Positions 1-12,190 of a DNA stretch of 64,000 nucleotides are shown piece by piece (position 1 is the first letter of the stretch; each line of letters starts with the position of its first letter). The stretch is taken from contig CM028131.1 in the NCBI GenBank assembly GCA_016271365.2, positions 284,957,001 through 285,021,000 of the forward strand, written 5' to 3'. The notes under the pieces were generated by a model that was not told the origin of the DNA, did no database searches, and was given only the letters and a program-made list of their open reading frames with translations. The stretch comes from Neoceratodus forsteri. Lineage: Eukaryota; Chordata; Ceratodontiformes; Ceratodontidae. The translations under genes were made by a program, and so were the position numbers.

Positions 1-644
1 GACTGTACTTGTATGTTTTATAGTACACAGAAAATGATCACTTATGCTCATCATCTTACCTCTGTGACATTGCTCTGTGGTTATATATTATAAACATTGT
101 GTTGTCTGCTGAAAATATTTAGGAAAAAAGAAATACAAATAATTTATTGTTATTGATGTCTGTTATCATGAGGAAATGAGAAACTGGGAAAGACATTAGA
201 AGATCTTTTGGCTTTAAGGCTGAAGCCAGATGTGAGGAACTCATATGCCACAGACGCCAGACTTGGTAACTGTAAACTAGCCTTCACCTCATGTATTTGG
301 CAACAGTTTGTAGTCTGCATGGTTGAAGTACAATGGTCCTATGGTGGAATGCTGAACAAACACACAGATATACTGTACATGTAAAAACCAAATCAACTTA
401 AAGGGACGTCAGCCCTTCTCAGGTCTCAAACCGTCCCTAGTTTAAAACACACATTTTAAGACTGCTTATCTTCTGTAGAATGTACAGAGGTAGCTGGTAA
501 TTTGACTCTGATTCCTTTTGTCTTTTTAAAAGTGAAAACCAGACCACCCACCATACTGGTGTTACCACACAAAAATATATTTTTTTACATTTCTTGATTA
601 ACTCCCTCTGCATCTTTCCAGGACTTGGGAACACCCCCAACACA
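1..644. other. No gene recognised
   Basis: I see no conserved coding frame, RNA gene or clear repeat here. A TTAA followed by AGGGAC lies at 398-406 and resembles the terminus of a TTAA-specific DNA transposon; a matching inverted end may lie near 2,773-2,784. The 68-codon minus-strand frame at 437-643 has no recognisable motif and is treated as chance. Confidence 0.5.
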
Positions 645-652
645 GTCTAGAC

Positions 653-994
653 CAGTGGTGGGCAACCTGAAATAACCTGAGGGCCGCATATGTGGCCCTC
701 AAACTCCCTTGAGGGCCGCATGATCACGCATGACCCGGACCGGACCGATTTCACCAGAAAATTAATTAAACGTGACAGCTCTGAATGAAAAAAGAAACTA
801 TATTTAATGGACTGGTAACATCATTAAAAGTTTAAAACAGTATAAATAGTATTAAATGAAGTTAAAACTCAGTTTATTTCTCTTTTAAGCAGTGTAGTGC
901 AGTCCCGTTGTGGTGGCAGAAATGTTCTCAGGGGCCACAGCTTAACCCGCTATGGGCCGCATGCCGCCCGTGGGCCACAGGTTGCCCACCACTG
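653..994. mobile_element. Non-autonomous hAT DNA transposon
   Basis: The element is 342 bp long and bounded by perfect 17-bp terminal inverted repeats, CAGTGGTGGGCAACCTG at 653-669 and its reverse complement at 978-994. It is flanked by an exact 8-bp target duplication, GTCTAGAC, at 645-652 and 995-1002. Eight-bp duplications and CAGNGGTG-type ends are characteristic of hAT transposons. The centre TA of the target fits the Buster-type preference, but nTnnnnAn (Ac type) fits as well, so the subfamily is open. There is no transposase frame, so the copy would have been mobilised in trans. The perfect ends suggest a fairly young insertion. Confidence 0.9.
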
Positions 995-1002
995 GTCTAG
1001 AC

Positions 1003-2964
1003 ACTCAAGATGCAATAGGAGGACAGAAGACTACTGCAGCATAACTGACAGCACCGTTTGGGGGCGTTCCTAATATTCAGGAAGTAAGCAGTAAGAGTAG
1101 AGCAAGGATTTGAAATAAAACAAGGTTAGGTATAATTGGACCATTAGTATGCATTCCAGTTCTACTAAAAAAAGAGGCAGATAAAACAACCAGCAACACC
1201 ACTGAAGTTTACAGAAGATAAGTGTAACCCCCTTGTTACCCGGGGTTACTAGAATCCCAGTAAGACCTAGTGGTAGGCAGGGAAGGCAGCTTGTGAAACT
1301 CCAGTTCAATGGGTTTCACACTGTCTCACTCTATTCTCAGTCTCAGCTGAGACTGAGGGATGACATCACCATAGAACTATCGCAGCTGCATGAGCCACAA
1401 TGGAATCTGCAGCAGGGAGTTGAAGTAGAATGTTGGGAGGTTTGAACAGTAGTCTGTAAGTCAGTTGATGTTTGGAGCTTGCTGAGGGAGCAGCACAGCA
1501 GCTCTGGTTAGGCTCTTGGAGCCTCAGCCCTGACATAGGGCTACATTTAGGTAAAAGGGTGTGTGTCTCCACCAAAAGAGAGACACAGAAGCAGTTTGTA
1601 AGTGGTGGAGACCGCTGATTCGGGTCTCAGTGCCCCCTCCCTCCAGGGATGGGGGCAGAAAGGGTTTTCTGCATATTCAAGGGGCAACCCCCCTGGTTCT
1701 GCTACTAGTGGAGAAGCTGTCTATTTGTTCAAGAGTTTTTCAGGAAACAAGAAGATTTGTGAATCACCTGTGGGGCACCTGCAACTGGAGGGTGAGTGTT
1801 TGCTCTTCCTAAAGGGCCTATGTTTTTCACCCTGGGACTTGTGTGATAGTGGGGATTGTACTACTGAAATAGTGGGAGGCCTAGAGTAATAGGCTTAGTC
1901 AAAAAGTAAAAGTATGTTCAAGTCCAGCACTTATGGGAAGTCAAGACAATGTAGAGGAGATGTGACATACATCTACCCAGTAATCTACACTGCCAAGCTT
2001 TCAGTAAAAGAGTTGTTTAGTTTCCAGAAAAATGGTCGGGAATGGATTGCGGGAGCTGGAGGTGGGAGACCCCCCATCTTTAGTGACCAGGTCCACCTCT
2101 ATGGATTTGCTCTGTGGATTTCTACTTTGCCTCATGCACTTGGCCAGTGATGAGGGAAGTACCCAGATGTGGGATTGGAAGGAAAATTCCCTCTAGGAGT
2201 CGAAGTCTCTAAGGTGGTTTGGGGAGCCACAACAGGAAAACTGGTTCATTTCCCAAAATGGACAGTGGATCAAGTGGCCAGCGGGAGAGCCGGGCCAGTG
2301 GGGAAAACCCAAGTAGTGTACAAGTCGGGCTGTGTACCCAAAGCTGCGTGCAAGTCCGCTGTGTGCCTGGTGGGTTTAGAGCCTGAGGGCTGGAAATAGT
2401 AAAGAAGTGTTCTGTTGTCTCTAATCTGCATTACCAGGAATGTAGCCCCATGGGGGTCCGTCTATGCTTTGTTTGTTCAGCTTGGATGTGAATAAAAGCC
2501 ACACTGTAGAATCCCATTCCTGGTTTTGGACATTACAGTTATTGCTTCCTGTGTTCGGATTTACTTGGGTGCCCTGTGCAGAGTAGCCAAACCTAGGTCC
2601 CCCGTGCTGAGTAACCTCATCCTCCCTGAACCCAGTCCCCACCAAGTACTGCTGTCAGCTTCAACAGCATGCCACCTGTCATTTTGTAAAAAATGCAGGG
2701 GTGAGGGGTTATATAAGCAATCACAAATTTTGATTTTCACCTAGAAATAATATAATGCAAAAAAAGTTGACAGTGTCCCTTTAAAGGGCAGGTATGTGCA
2801 AAAATAAAATGTTTAAAATCAGTATGGTCATAGTCATGCCATTTATTTGAAACATTTTTCAAGTTTGTGGCTTTGGCCTGTTAGCATACTTTACAAAAAT
2901 TAACATTAATAAGTATATATTCTGTGGTGTGTTTCAAATACATCTTAATGTCCCCAACTGACCT
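1003..2964. other. Unclassified sequence, possible LTR or DNA element
   Basis: No protein motif is visible in any frame. A stretch starting TGTAACCCCC at 1,223 with an AATAAA signal at 2,491 could be an LTR-like segment, but I found neither a paired LTR nor a short target duplication. The sequence CAGTGTCCCTTTAA at 2,771-2,784 resembles the inverted end of a TTAA-targeting DNA transposon. Short frames of 60-95 codons on both strands lack recognisable domains. Confidence 0.25.
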
Positions 2965-3314
2965 CACAATTTATTTATTTATTTAACATTTTGGTAACCA
3001 GAAGAGGCACACTAAGCCAAGGCTCGTTTCCAGGTGTGACCCGAGGGAAAGGGATAAGGAGGTAATGCAAAAAATATGATTAAGTACAATTTCAAAACGA
3101 AGCAAATAGGTAGTCAAACATAAGGTGCAAGAAAATACAATGAATGTGGACGTGTAAAAATACAATTGAATACAGTTTCAAAAGTAATGCATACAGGTAG
3201 CCTCACCCTGACTACATGAAGGAGGAGGGACAGGAATAGGGGGATGTGGGGACTTGAAAATTGATTTAGACAGTACAGTGAAGGAGCTAAATGAAGGGAG
3301 CTTGGAAGAGAGTT

Positions 3315-4528
3315 CTAGAGGTTGGGAAGATGGTAGGAAAAGCCTGCCTGCCCAGAACTAGATCGAGTACGGTGAAGAGAGAAGGAGCGGGAGTCTCTGG
3401 AGCATAACGAATAAGAAGAGGAGAAGAGGAGAGAGGAGAGGTAGGAGGGAAGGGAAACAAGCCAGAATTTGGAGATAAGGGTGGTGACATAGTGATGCTG
3501 CAGTTTGTCAAGGGAAGGAAGGGAGAGGGAGGAGTATAGGGAACAGTGGTAAGCTCGGGGAGGGGAGTTAGAGGCAAAACAGCAGAAAGCATTTAAGAAA
3601 GAGTCCAGTCTAGAGATGGATGAGGCAGGGGCAGACCCAAAGACCTCATCAGCATAGTCAAAAACAGGCAGGATCGTTTTTGTAAGCAGCTCACTGTGGA
3701 CAACAGAAGAGAGGGAGTCTATTTCAATACATTGCACGTAGTTTGGGATGGTGTTTGGAGTGAATGTGGTCAATATGGGAGGAGAAGTCAAGTCAACAGT
3801 TCAACCAGACCAAGACATTTGAAAGTGGGGACTACATCAAGGGTGGTACCATCGAGAGTGGAAAAGGAGGGAAGGGGGAAAGTTTGGCTAGTTTCTGAGT
3901 GTTGTCGAAAGTCATGGACACTGTTTTCTTGGAGTTTGCCTTTAGCTGGTTGGCCCGAAACCAGCAAAGAACCCTGTGAAAGTTGTTCTGTAGCTGAGAC
4001 ACCACCTCAGGAGTTGAAAGACCAGAAGCATAGAAAACAGTGCCATCAGCATATAAGTGGATACTGGAGGAGACAAAGACAGAGGGAGGGTCATTTAGAA
4101 AGATGGAGAAAAGGACAGGGCCCAGAATGGAGCCTTGAGGGATGCCTGCCTGAATGGGAAAGTGGGGGGATAGGGCATCTCCTGCTTGAACACATTGTGA
4201 ACGGCCCATCAGACAGGACCTAAATCAATCAACAACAGGGGTTGATAGACCAGTGGAGAGAAGTCTGGATAGAAGTAGAGGATGCAAGATAGAATCAAAA
4301 GCTTAAGCTAGGTCGATAAATACGGAATCAGTAATGTAGCCACAGTCCATGCCAGTAAGAATAGCATTAGTGATGTGGAGGTGGGAAATAATGGTAGAAT
4401 GATTTTTTCTGAAGCCGGATTGAAATGGGGAAAGGAAGTTAGTGGTATTACGGAACTCAGAAAGTCAGGAGAATATATGGGACTCTTGTAATTTGGCCAG
4501 GGAGGGGAGGAGTGATACAAATCTATAT
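3315..4528 (-). pseudogene. L2-like RT palm and C-terminal region
   Basis: Minus-strand frames carry RT signatures in order: QSGFRKNHST near 4,410, a degraded IDLA-AFDS block near 4,310, GIPQGSILGPVLF near 4,130, and YADGTVFY near 4,040, where YADD is expected. The Gly in the catalytic box would inactivate the enzyme. The C-terminal part (3,315-3,791) contains LLTKTILPVFDYAD and the thumb-like region, ending in a purine-rich 3' UTR. Several stops interrupt it. This is the downstream half of element A. Confidence 0.8.
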
Positions 4529-4599
4529 AAACACAGAAACATAGAAATTGTTGGCAGATAAGGACTGCCAGGCCCATCCAGTCTGCCCATAAACCTATC

Positions 4600-5905
4600 C
4601 TTGTTTTTGGCCTTAGATCCTACTTGGTCCCTTGCTTGCTTCTTTTCTCTCCACCCTAAAGGTTCCTTTATGCTTGTCCCATGCATGTTTGAATGCCCCC
4701 ACTGTGTTTGCTCCCACCACCTCCTGTGGTAGACTGTTCCATTTGCCCACCATCCTTTCTGTGAAGAAAAACTTCCTTACATTCCCCTTTATCCTGCCCA
4801 CTTCCAATCTCATATCATGCCCCCTTGGTCTTGTATGTCCCCTGTATTGAAAGATGTGCTCCCCCCAGCACCTTGTTTATGCCCTTGAGGTACTTGATGG
4901 TCTCTATCATGTCTCCACACTCTCCCCTCTCCTGCAGTGAGTACATGTTGAGGTCCTTAAGTCTCTCCTCACATGTTTTGTGGTGCAAGCCCTGTACCAT
5001 CTGTGTTGCCCTCCTCTGGACTGCCTCTACCTTGTCTATATCCTTTCAAAGATGCGGCCTCCAGAACTGTACGCAGTATTCCAGGTGAGGCCTCTCCAAT
5101 GTTCTATACAGCAGAATCACCACCTCTCTCCTTCTGCTAGTGAAACCTCTGCCTATGCATCCCAGCATGCCACTGGCCTTTGCTGCAGCCTTTGTACTCT
5201 GCTTAGACAACTTTAGGTTTTCAGAAATGATAACCTGCAGATCCCTTTCTTCTCTGGTGGCTGTCAGCAACTCCCCCCCCCCCCATCCTGTAGCTGTCCT
5301 CCGGGTTCCTGCATCCTAGGTGCATTATTTTGCACTTTTTGGCAGTGAACCTCAGTTCTACACCTTGGACCATTTTTCCAGTTTTCTTAGGTCCTTCTTT
5401 ATTCTCTCCACCCCTTCTGGAGTATCTACTCTGTTGCAGATCTTGATGTCATCTGCAAACAGGCAGCCCTTTCCCTCCAGCCCTTCTGCTATGTCACTAA
5501 TGTAGACATTAAACAGTACCAGCCCGAGGACTGAACCCTGAGGTACCCCGCTTGTCACCCCCCACTCCCTGGATTGGATCCCATTTACCACCACCCTCTG
5601 CCTCCTGTCTGTTAGCCAGTTTCTAACCCAGTATACCACCTTGTGACCCATTTCCATATTACCCAGCTTGTTTACAAGCCGTTTATGTGGGATAATGTTG
5701 AAGGACTTGCAGAAATCGAGGTAGGACACATCCACCACTCCCCCCTGATTCACCTCCTTTGCAACCCAGTCAAAAATATCTAATAGATTTATTGGACATG
5801 ACCTCCCTGCTGTGAATCCATGCTGCCTTGGGTCTTGGGCACTGTTGGATTTCAAGTGCCACACTATTCTTTCTTTAAGCAGTGCCTCCATGATTTTACC
5901 CACTA
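4600..5905 (-). pseudogene. CR1-A ORF2: RT and C-terminal region
   Basis: The 181-codon frame at 5,358-5,903 holds RT blocks HGFTAGRSC, YLDFCKSFNIIPH (usual FSKAFD altered), [15 protein letters not shown] and FADDIKICN, the catalytic FADD box being preserved. Downstream frames hold the CR1 C-terminal signature MLGCIGRGFTSRRREV and [15 protein letters not shown] (5,046-5,270), then RKFFFTERMVGKWNSLP (4,613-4,813). Frameshifts separate these pieces, so the gene is dead. Confidence 0.85.
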
Positions 5906-6356
5906 CTGAGGTGAGGCTGACTGGCCTATAGTTCTCTGCCTCCTCCCTGCTATGTTTTTTGTGAAGGGGGACTACATGTGAACAGGGTTTCTAGATTCAC
6001 TGCTAGCTCCCCTCAGAACTCCTTTAATATTCTTGGGTGTATGCCATCTGGCCCTATTGCTTTGTCCACCTTCAGTTTTATGAGTTTCTCCAGGACTCTC
6101 TCCTCTGTAAATGGCTAGTGTTGACCTCTCTCCCCCCCCAACCTTTGTATCTGTTGCCCAGCTGTGGTCTCTGACCCTCCCCTTCTTCAGTGAATACTGG
6201 CAAAAGTATTTGTTCAATACTGTATCTCTGCCTTTTACAGGTCTCCCTTCTTACACACTCCCCCCTCCACCCCAATCCTAACAATCCCTCCCCTGGCTTT
6301 CCTTCTTTCACTGATGTACCTAAAGAATGTCTTATCCCCCTTCCTTACCATCTGTG

Positions 6357-7200
6357 CTAGCTCCTAACAGCCTTCCCTGTTTCCCTTATACACTTTAGGT
6401 ACACCTCTCTGTCTTCTTCCTTTTGAGACTCATTATATTTCCTGAATCCCACCCTTTTGGCCCTTACCTTTTCCACCACACCTTTGGAGAACCACAGTGG
6501 TTTCCTCCGTCTCTTGTCTTTGAGTATCGCCCTAGTGCACTGGTTTGTTAGCTCCCTTATGGCTCCCTTTATGTGTTCCCACTGGACCTCAACCCCACCT
6601 TCTTCCCTCCTCCCTGCCATTTCTTCTCTGATACACCTCTCCATTTTATCAAAGTCTGCCCTCCTGAAATTTAAGAGCCTTGCTTTTGTGTGACTTGATT
6701 GTGTCCCTGTCTCCAAGTTAAACCACACTACGTAGTGGTCGCTGCACCCCAGCTAACCGTCTACCCGGATTTCTGTGATTTTGTCACTATTTGTCAGTGT
6801 TAGGCCAAGCATTAGCTGCCTCAGGCCTGCCTCCTGTAGGAAATCCAAGATGTCTCTGCTCCTGAATGAAGCAGCTGCCGGGATGGTCCAATCCACATCT
6901 GGCAAAATTAAATCACCCAGCAGTGGTACTTCCCTTTTGCTGCCATCCCATGTATTTCCTCCATGAGCTCCCTATCCACCTCCTCTCCCTGTGATGGCAG
7001 CCTGTAGATCACCCCGTGTGGATTGCTGTGCCTTTACCTGGCTCAAGGGTGATCCACAGTGCCTCTTCCTCCCCCTGCCTACCCTGTACATCCATTGCCT
7101 TAATACACTCCCTGACGTGCATAGCCACCTCCCCCTCCTTTTTTATTCCCCCTATCCCTCCTGAATATAGCATACCCTGGTACATTAAACATCCCAGTCA
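6357..7200 (-). pseudogene. CR1-A ORF2: endonuclease end and linker
   Basis: The frame at 6,357-6,728 contains the CR1 linker signature LLNFRRADFDKMERCI and KPLWFSKGVVEKVRAKR. Between 6,740 and 7,200 the minus strand continues into apurinic-type endonuclease sequence, which is abruptly replaced near 7,205 by sense-strand CR1 sequence. The missing N-terminal part of the domain reappears at 9,884-10,000 with the VTNARILGNKIPDLEAL and AAVTET motifs. Confidence 0.75.
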
Positions 7201-7204
7201 TGAT

Positions 7205-9810
7205 TCATGGTGTGCCAGGTCTGGGAAAAAGGGAGGGGGTAGCTATTTATGTTAAGGATACCATCAATGCTACAGAAATGCAGCAGACAGTAGGGAAAAC
7301 AGAGGATCTATGGATCACAGTTGGGGCCAGAAGCTGGAAATGCATTCAGGTAGAAATAATCTACAGGCCCCCAAATCAGGAGGAAGCCAGGGATAAGGAA
7401 ACCTGGAAACCATCCTCCAGATGTCAGGCAAAGGGGACATGGTGCTGGTGGGGGATTTCAATCTGCCGGGCATAGATTGGAATACCCACACAGTGGCATC
7501 ACAGAAGAGCAATGAATTTCCTAGTCATACTACAGGAAGCAGGCCTAAGTCAACTAATGACATCACCCACATAAGGTAATGTGGTACTAGATCTGATATT
7601 CACAAATAGCAATAGGGTTACGGGTGTCAAACTAGGGAACAACCTGGACAACAGTGATCATAACATGGTATGGTTCAGGGTGAAAAGGACTGTAGACTCC
7701 ACACACTCCAAACTGAAGGTCCTTGACTTCAGGAGGGCAGACTTCCCAAACATGAAGATCTGCCTAAGAGACAACCAAAGTAACTCGACAGAAGGCAGCA
7801 TTGAGGAATATTGGACAAGGTTGAAGGATGCAATAACTATGGTCACATCACAGTGTGCCCATCAGGTTAGTAAGAACAAAAGGAGAAAAACCCCACTATG
7901 GTTTTCAAAGGAGGTGGCAACCATGGTGAGAGAAAAGCGCATAGCCTTCAGAAAGTACAAGGAGTCGGGGAACGAGGCAAACAAAACAGAATATAAACAG
8001 AAACTAAAAGAGACAGGGAAAGTGATAAGAAATGCAAAGGCTCAAACAGAGGTTAGGATAGCTCAGGAAGTAAAAAAGGGTAATAAAACCTTCTACAGGT
8101 ACATACGTGAAAAAAGGAAGACCAAAGGGAGCATTGTGAGAATCAGAAAATAAGACAGACAAACCACACAGCAAGATGGGGAGAAGGCAGAGGCACTCAG
8201 TGAGTACTTCTGCTCAGTCTTCGCACAGGAAGCAGACAGTAACGGACCAACAATAGGCATAAAGAAGTGTCCAATTGAAGGAATAGATATGAGTCCCTTC
8301 ACAAAGGAAAGGGTCCTGGAGGAAATAGACCAGTTAAAGGTAGATAAAGCTATGGGGCCAGATGGGCTGCACCCAAGAATACTGAAAGAACTAGGGAGGG
8401 AACTGGCAGCCCTTTAGCAGTGCTCTTCAACAAATCATCAAGGAGCGGGGAGGTGCTGGAGGATTGGAAGTGTACAACAGTAGTACCACTCCAGAAGAGT
8501 GGAAACAAGGAACAGCCAGGTAACTACTGTCCGGTTAGTCTAACATCAGTCGTGGGAAAACTGATGGAGTCCCTGTTGAAGGAAAGAATCATAGCTTTTT
8601 TGGAGCAAACTGGTCAGCTCAGCAAAAATCAACATGGTTTCACAGCAGGGAAGTTCTGCCAGACAAACCTGGTTGATTTTTTTATTTGGGTCACCAAAAC
8701 ATTGGATCAGGGTGGAGCAGTGGATGTGGTTTACCTGGGCTTCAGCAAAGCTTTTGACTCCGTTCTGCACAGGAGACTAGTCAAAAAACTGGAGAACATG
8801 GGAACTAGGCCTGAAGTTACAAACTGGGTCAGAAACTGGTTACATGGGAGAACTCAGAGAGTATTAATAAATGGCACTCTGTCTGTGGACAGGAGGGTGA
8901 CTAGCGGGTCCCGCAGGGCTCAGTTCTGGGGCTGATCCTCTTCAACACATTCATCAACGACATTGTGGATGAACTGGAGGGAAAGGTGTGCCTGTTTGCA
9001 GATGACACCAAAATTGGTAACTGGGTAGACACAACTGAGGGACAGCAAAGCATGGAAGCTGTTCTCCAAAAACTGGAAGAGTGGTCTAAGACCTGGCAAT
9101 TGAAATTCAGTGCCAAAAAATACAAGGTCATGCACATGGGAAAGTGTAACCCAGGGAAACTGTACTTAATGGGAGGGGAGCAGCTAGTGGCTACCAGGCT
9201 GAAGTGAGACCTAGGGGTGATCATATCAGATAACCTCAAGGTCAGTAGACAATATGAAAAGGCAGCACTAAAGGCTAGTGGTATCCTGGGATGCATAGGG
9301 AGGGGCATCACGAGCAGAAGGCATGAAGTAATCATGCCCCTGTATCGGTCCCTTGTCAGGCCTCACCTGGAGTACTGTGTCCAGTTCTGGAGGCCACACC
9401 TCAGGAGGGACATAGATAGGCTGGAGATGATACAGAGAAGAGCAACAAAGATGGTGCAGGGCTTGCATCAGAACCATACAAGGCAAGACTGGATGACCTC
9501 AAATTATACTCCCTAGAACAACGCAGGAATGATGGGGACATGATAGAAACATTCAAATACCTTAAAGGCAACAACAGGGTGCAAGTGCAGAACCTCTTTC
9601 AGGTAACGGACTACAGCAGGACTAGTGGGCACAACCTTCAACTTAAGGGAGGAAAGTTCAGAAGCAATACAAGGAAATTCTTCTTCAAAGAGCGTGTTGT
9701 GGAACCACAGACTAGCCTGCCGGAGGGGGAGGTGGGAGCCAAGACAGTGGGGGAATTCAAGTGGGCATGGGGCAGACACTATGGGATACACAAGCAGACA
9801 GCTAAGTAGG
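7205..9810 (+). pseudogene. CR1-B ORF2: EN-RT polyprotein remnant
   Basis: Domains in order are: endonuclease end with IYRPPNQ, MVLVGDFNLPGIDW near 7,440 and SDHNMVWF near 7,650; linker with LDFRRADFPNMK and KTPLWFSKEVATMV (7,581-8,153); RT with GPDGLHPRILKEL (8,360), HGFTAGKFCQTNLVDFF (8,635), FSKAFDSV (8,750) and FADDTKIGN (8,995); and the C-terminus with GCIGRGITSRRHEVIMPLY and [15 protein letters not shown] (9,290-9,410). At least four frame breaks occur, including one just after the GVTSGS block near 8,910. Confidence 0.85.
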
Positions 9811-9883
9811 GGGGTTAGGAAGCCAAGGGTAGACTTGATGACCATACTGTCCCCATCTGCTGACAACTTTTATGTTTCTATGT
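7205..9883 (+). mobile_element. CR1 LINE (element CR1-B), nested in CR1-A
   Basis: A 5'-truncated sense CR1 begins inside the endonuclease (GVAIYVKDTINAT near 7,230) and runs to the tail TTTTATGTTTCTATG at about 9,868-9,882. Its two ends abut the two halves of the endonuclease of CR1-A, so it is the youngest of the three nested LINEs. The junctions show no clear target duplication, which is usual for CR1. A few bases of the host element appear to be lost. Confidence 0.85.
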
Positions 9884-10219
9884 CTCTGTTACTGCTGCTA
9901 TGACCAGGTCTGCCTCTACTAGCAATGCCTCCAGGTCTGGGATTTTATTTCCCAGGATGCGAGCATTTGTAACCATGTCCTTCCATGTTTTGCTGCCTGT
10001 TTTTCTTATATTTATGCCTTCTCTCTCCTGCTTCTGCTCCTCAACCCTGATCTCCTTTTTCCCATGCCTTTTTTTCTCTTCCATTCCCATTATGTCTGTT
10101 ACAGGTGTTACTGTCTGTATCTTGCCTTCCTGTTCCTCAATTCTGGCTTCTCTAACTTGTGGGGGTAGGCTGCTAGAGTCTCCCTGCTCCTGTTGCCCCC
10201 TCATCCCTTGGCTAGTTTA

Positions 10220-10570
10220 AATGCTCTGCTATGAAGCACTTAAACTGCTCATTTAGCACTGTTTTCCCCCTTCCTGGACAAACGTAGCCCATCACCAGAG
10301 TATAGGGACCCATCATTCCTGGCAGGTCCCCAGTCCCCAATGAAGCCATATCCCTTCTCCTTGCTCCAGCTCGCCAACCACTCATTGAAGTGTCTAGTAT
10401 GGAGATTCTTAGCCTCTCCCCTGCTGTTGAGTGGAAGTACCTCTGAAAAAAGTTACGGAGTCTGCTACCTCTCCAAGGTGGCTTCCCGACTGCTTGAAGT
10501 CTTCCTTTATCTCCTCAACGTTTACCCTCTCACTGGATAGGTTATTTGTCCCTAGGTGGACAACAACCGC
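10220..10570 (-). pseudogene. CR1-A ORF1 esterase-domain remnant
   Basis: The minus strand shows VVVHLGTNNLSSERV (10,409-10,627 frame) and, in another frame nearer 10,300, GFIGDWG and GDGLRLSRKG. These match blocks III and V of the SGNH/GDSL esterase fold that is known in CR1 ORF1 proteins. The final D-x-x-H catalytic pair is altered here to DGLR. The fragment marks the 5' limit of CR1-A next to the host break at about 10,575. Confidence 0.75.
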
Positions 10571-10575
10571 TATAG

Positions 10576-10880
10576 TTGCCAGGAATAGAGGGATCACCCC
10601 CTTTGTGAAGGAGAAGCACTCTGGCAACTGTCCATGCCTGGGGAACGGTACGTAGAATGAACAAGAGGCTCAGTATGTGGGAGACAGAGGACAAGCAATA
10701 GAGGGGCAGAGATCCAGAGAAGGTGAGGGTTGAGGCCATCTGGGCTGGATTTGCGGGGGTTGAGAGAAAGGATGGCTTGGAAAACTTCCTGCTCTGACAC
10801 AGAGGGATGGAAAAGCCTTTAAATGGGGAGGAGAGTTGAGGGTCTGGAGGCACAGGAGCCAAGTTGTAGGGCAGGGCACA
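10576..10880 (-). pseudogene. L2-like RT fingers region (element A)
   Basis: Frames at 10,542-10,862 and 10,594-10,800 contain SEQEVFQAILSLNPRKSSPDGLNP and TVPQAWTVARVLLLHKGGDP in overlapping phases, the standard beginning of an L2-type RT. The frame stops at the CR1-A insertion immediately after the GNY of the NYRPISLL block. This is the upstream half of the RT continued at 4,528. Confidence 0.75.
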
Positions 10881-11399
10881 AGTGGTGAAAAAGGAGTTTA
10901 GAATAGAGGCAACAGATGAGGGGTCAGAGACAGGCGAATCACCTACCTGCAGGGTTGGGGGGATAGCCTGTGAGGAAGATCACATAGGGAGTGTATAGTC
11001 TGCCAGAAGTTGGAGGGGAAGTTGAAGTTTTGTTTCAGGGTCATTTTGAAATATTGTGCTTTTCCAGCCCTAATAGCCTTCATGCAGGCATTTCTTAGGG
11101 ACTTATAGAGCTGGAGATCAGAGGGAGAGTGGGAGGATTTGTAACGTGCCTAGGTATGATCACGGGTCTTACCAAGCTGGTTAATGTCAGCAGATATCCA
11201 GGGGTGGTGAGAGCATCAGACTTTACATCTTCTGGGGGGATGTGAGTATTCGATACATTGTTAAGGAAGAAGCAGAAGAGGGAGAGAGAGAACTGAATCA
11301 ATATCAGGGACAGAGTATACAATTGACCAGTCAAAGAAGAGGAGGTCTCAGAGGAGAGCATCAGTATTTAGTGACTTGAGAGATCTAATCCAGTGGTAG

Positions 11400-12190
11400 T
11401 TAGGGGGAGAGTGGGACATTTGTACCTTACAGACACATTATGTTATAAAGTGGTCACTGAAGGCAGCAGGGAGAGTACAAGGCAGTAGCAATGCGGTAGG
11501 GGTGGAAGGAGAGAACCCAGCCAGGAAAAAGTGGTTGAGGGAGTGTGTGGGGGGGGGGGGAGGTTAGGTCTAGTGGGTTCCTTAATTGACTGATGGAGGT
11601 TTAGAAACTCAATTTTTTCAATGGTACTGTAGGTTTAAGGGCAGGAGAGGACCAGTTTAGATTAAAGTCCCCGAGAATAATAAGCTTGCCAGAAGAGGCT
11701 ACATGGACAAGGGGGGAGATGATTTCAACAAGGGAAGGGGAGAGATTTTAGGAGAAGCATATAATACAGATATAAAGATGGGGAGAGAGGAGGGGACTTC
11801 AGATTAATCAGGAGGAGTTCATGCAAGAAGGGAAGGGGAGGGATTCACAAAGAGAGACACAGCAAGATAGGTTTTGGTGAACATAGATGGCCAAGCCACC
11901 CCCTGTCTTGCCACAATCTTGCTGAAAGAGGTGGAAGTCAGGAAGGATAGTTGGGAGTCAGGAACTCTGGAGGAGAGCCAGGTTTCTGTTATGCAGAGTA
12001 GGTCAGGACTGTATTGGGAGACCCAGACTTTAAGGGTGTCAAGCTTGGGAAGCAGGCTCCTAGCAATGAGGTGGCAAAGTCTGAGGCATTTGGGTAAGGG
12101 GATGGAGAAGGGGGGGTTGGGTAGAACGCCACCTGCAAGGAGTAGGAGGAGGAAGAGGAAAAGGAGACAATAGTTAGATCTATGCACTCT
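11400..12190 (-). pseudogene. L2-like endonuclease remnant (element A)
   Basis: Minus-strand frames show ARSLLPKLDTLKVWV and LLCITETWLSS (11,819-12,187), KLIILGDFNLNW near 11,700 and SDHFIT near 11,450, matching the N-terminal, catalytic Glu, GDFN and SDH blocks of apurinic-type LINE endonucleases. Stops and purine-rich decay interrupt the domain. The hydrophobic leucine run at the start of the frame is probably 5' UTR read-through, not a signal peptide. Confidence 0.75.

Larger units (their letters stand above)
4529..10575 (-). mobile_element. CR1 LINE (element CR1-A), nested in element A
   Basis: This is an antisense CR1 inserted into the RT of element A. Its 3' end is at 4,529, where the plus strand reads acagaaacatagaaa, the complement of the TTTCTATG octamer tail typical of CR1. 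Going leftward to rightward it shows the ORF2 C-terminus (4,613-5,270), RT (5,358-5,903), linker (6,357-6,728), endonuclease (about 6,740-7,200) and then, beyond a nested sense CR1, the endonuclease start (9,884-10,000) and ORF1 esterase remnant (10,220-10,570). The order is continuous once the inner insertion is removed. Confidence 0.85.

Noticed and set aside
10542..10880. Proline-rich minus-strand ORFs as a separate gene
   Set aside because: They are overlapping frames of the L2-like RT fingers region interrupted by CR1-A.
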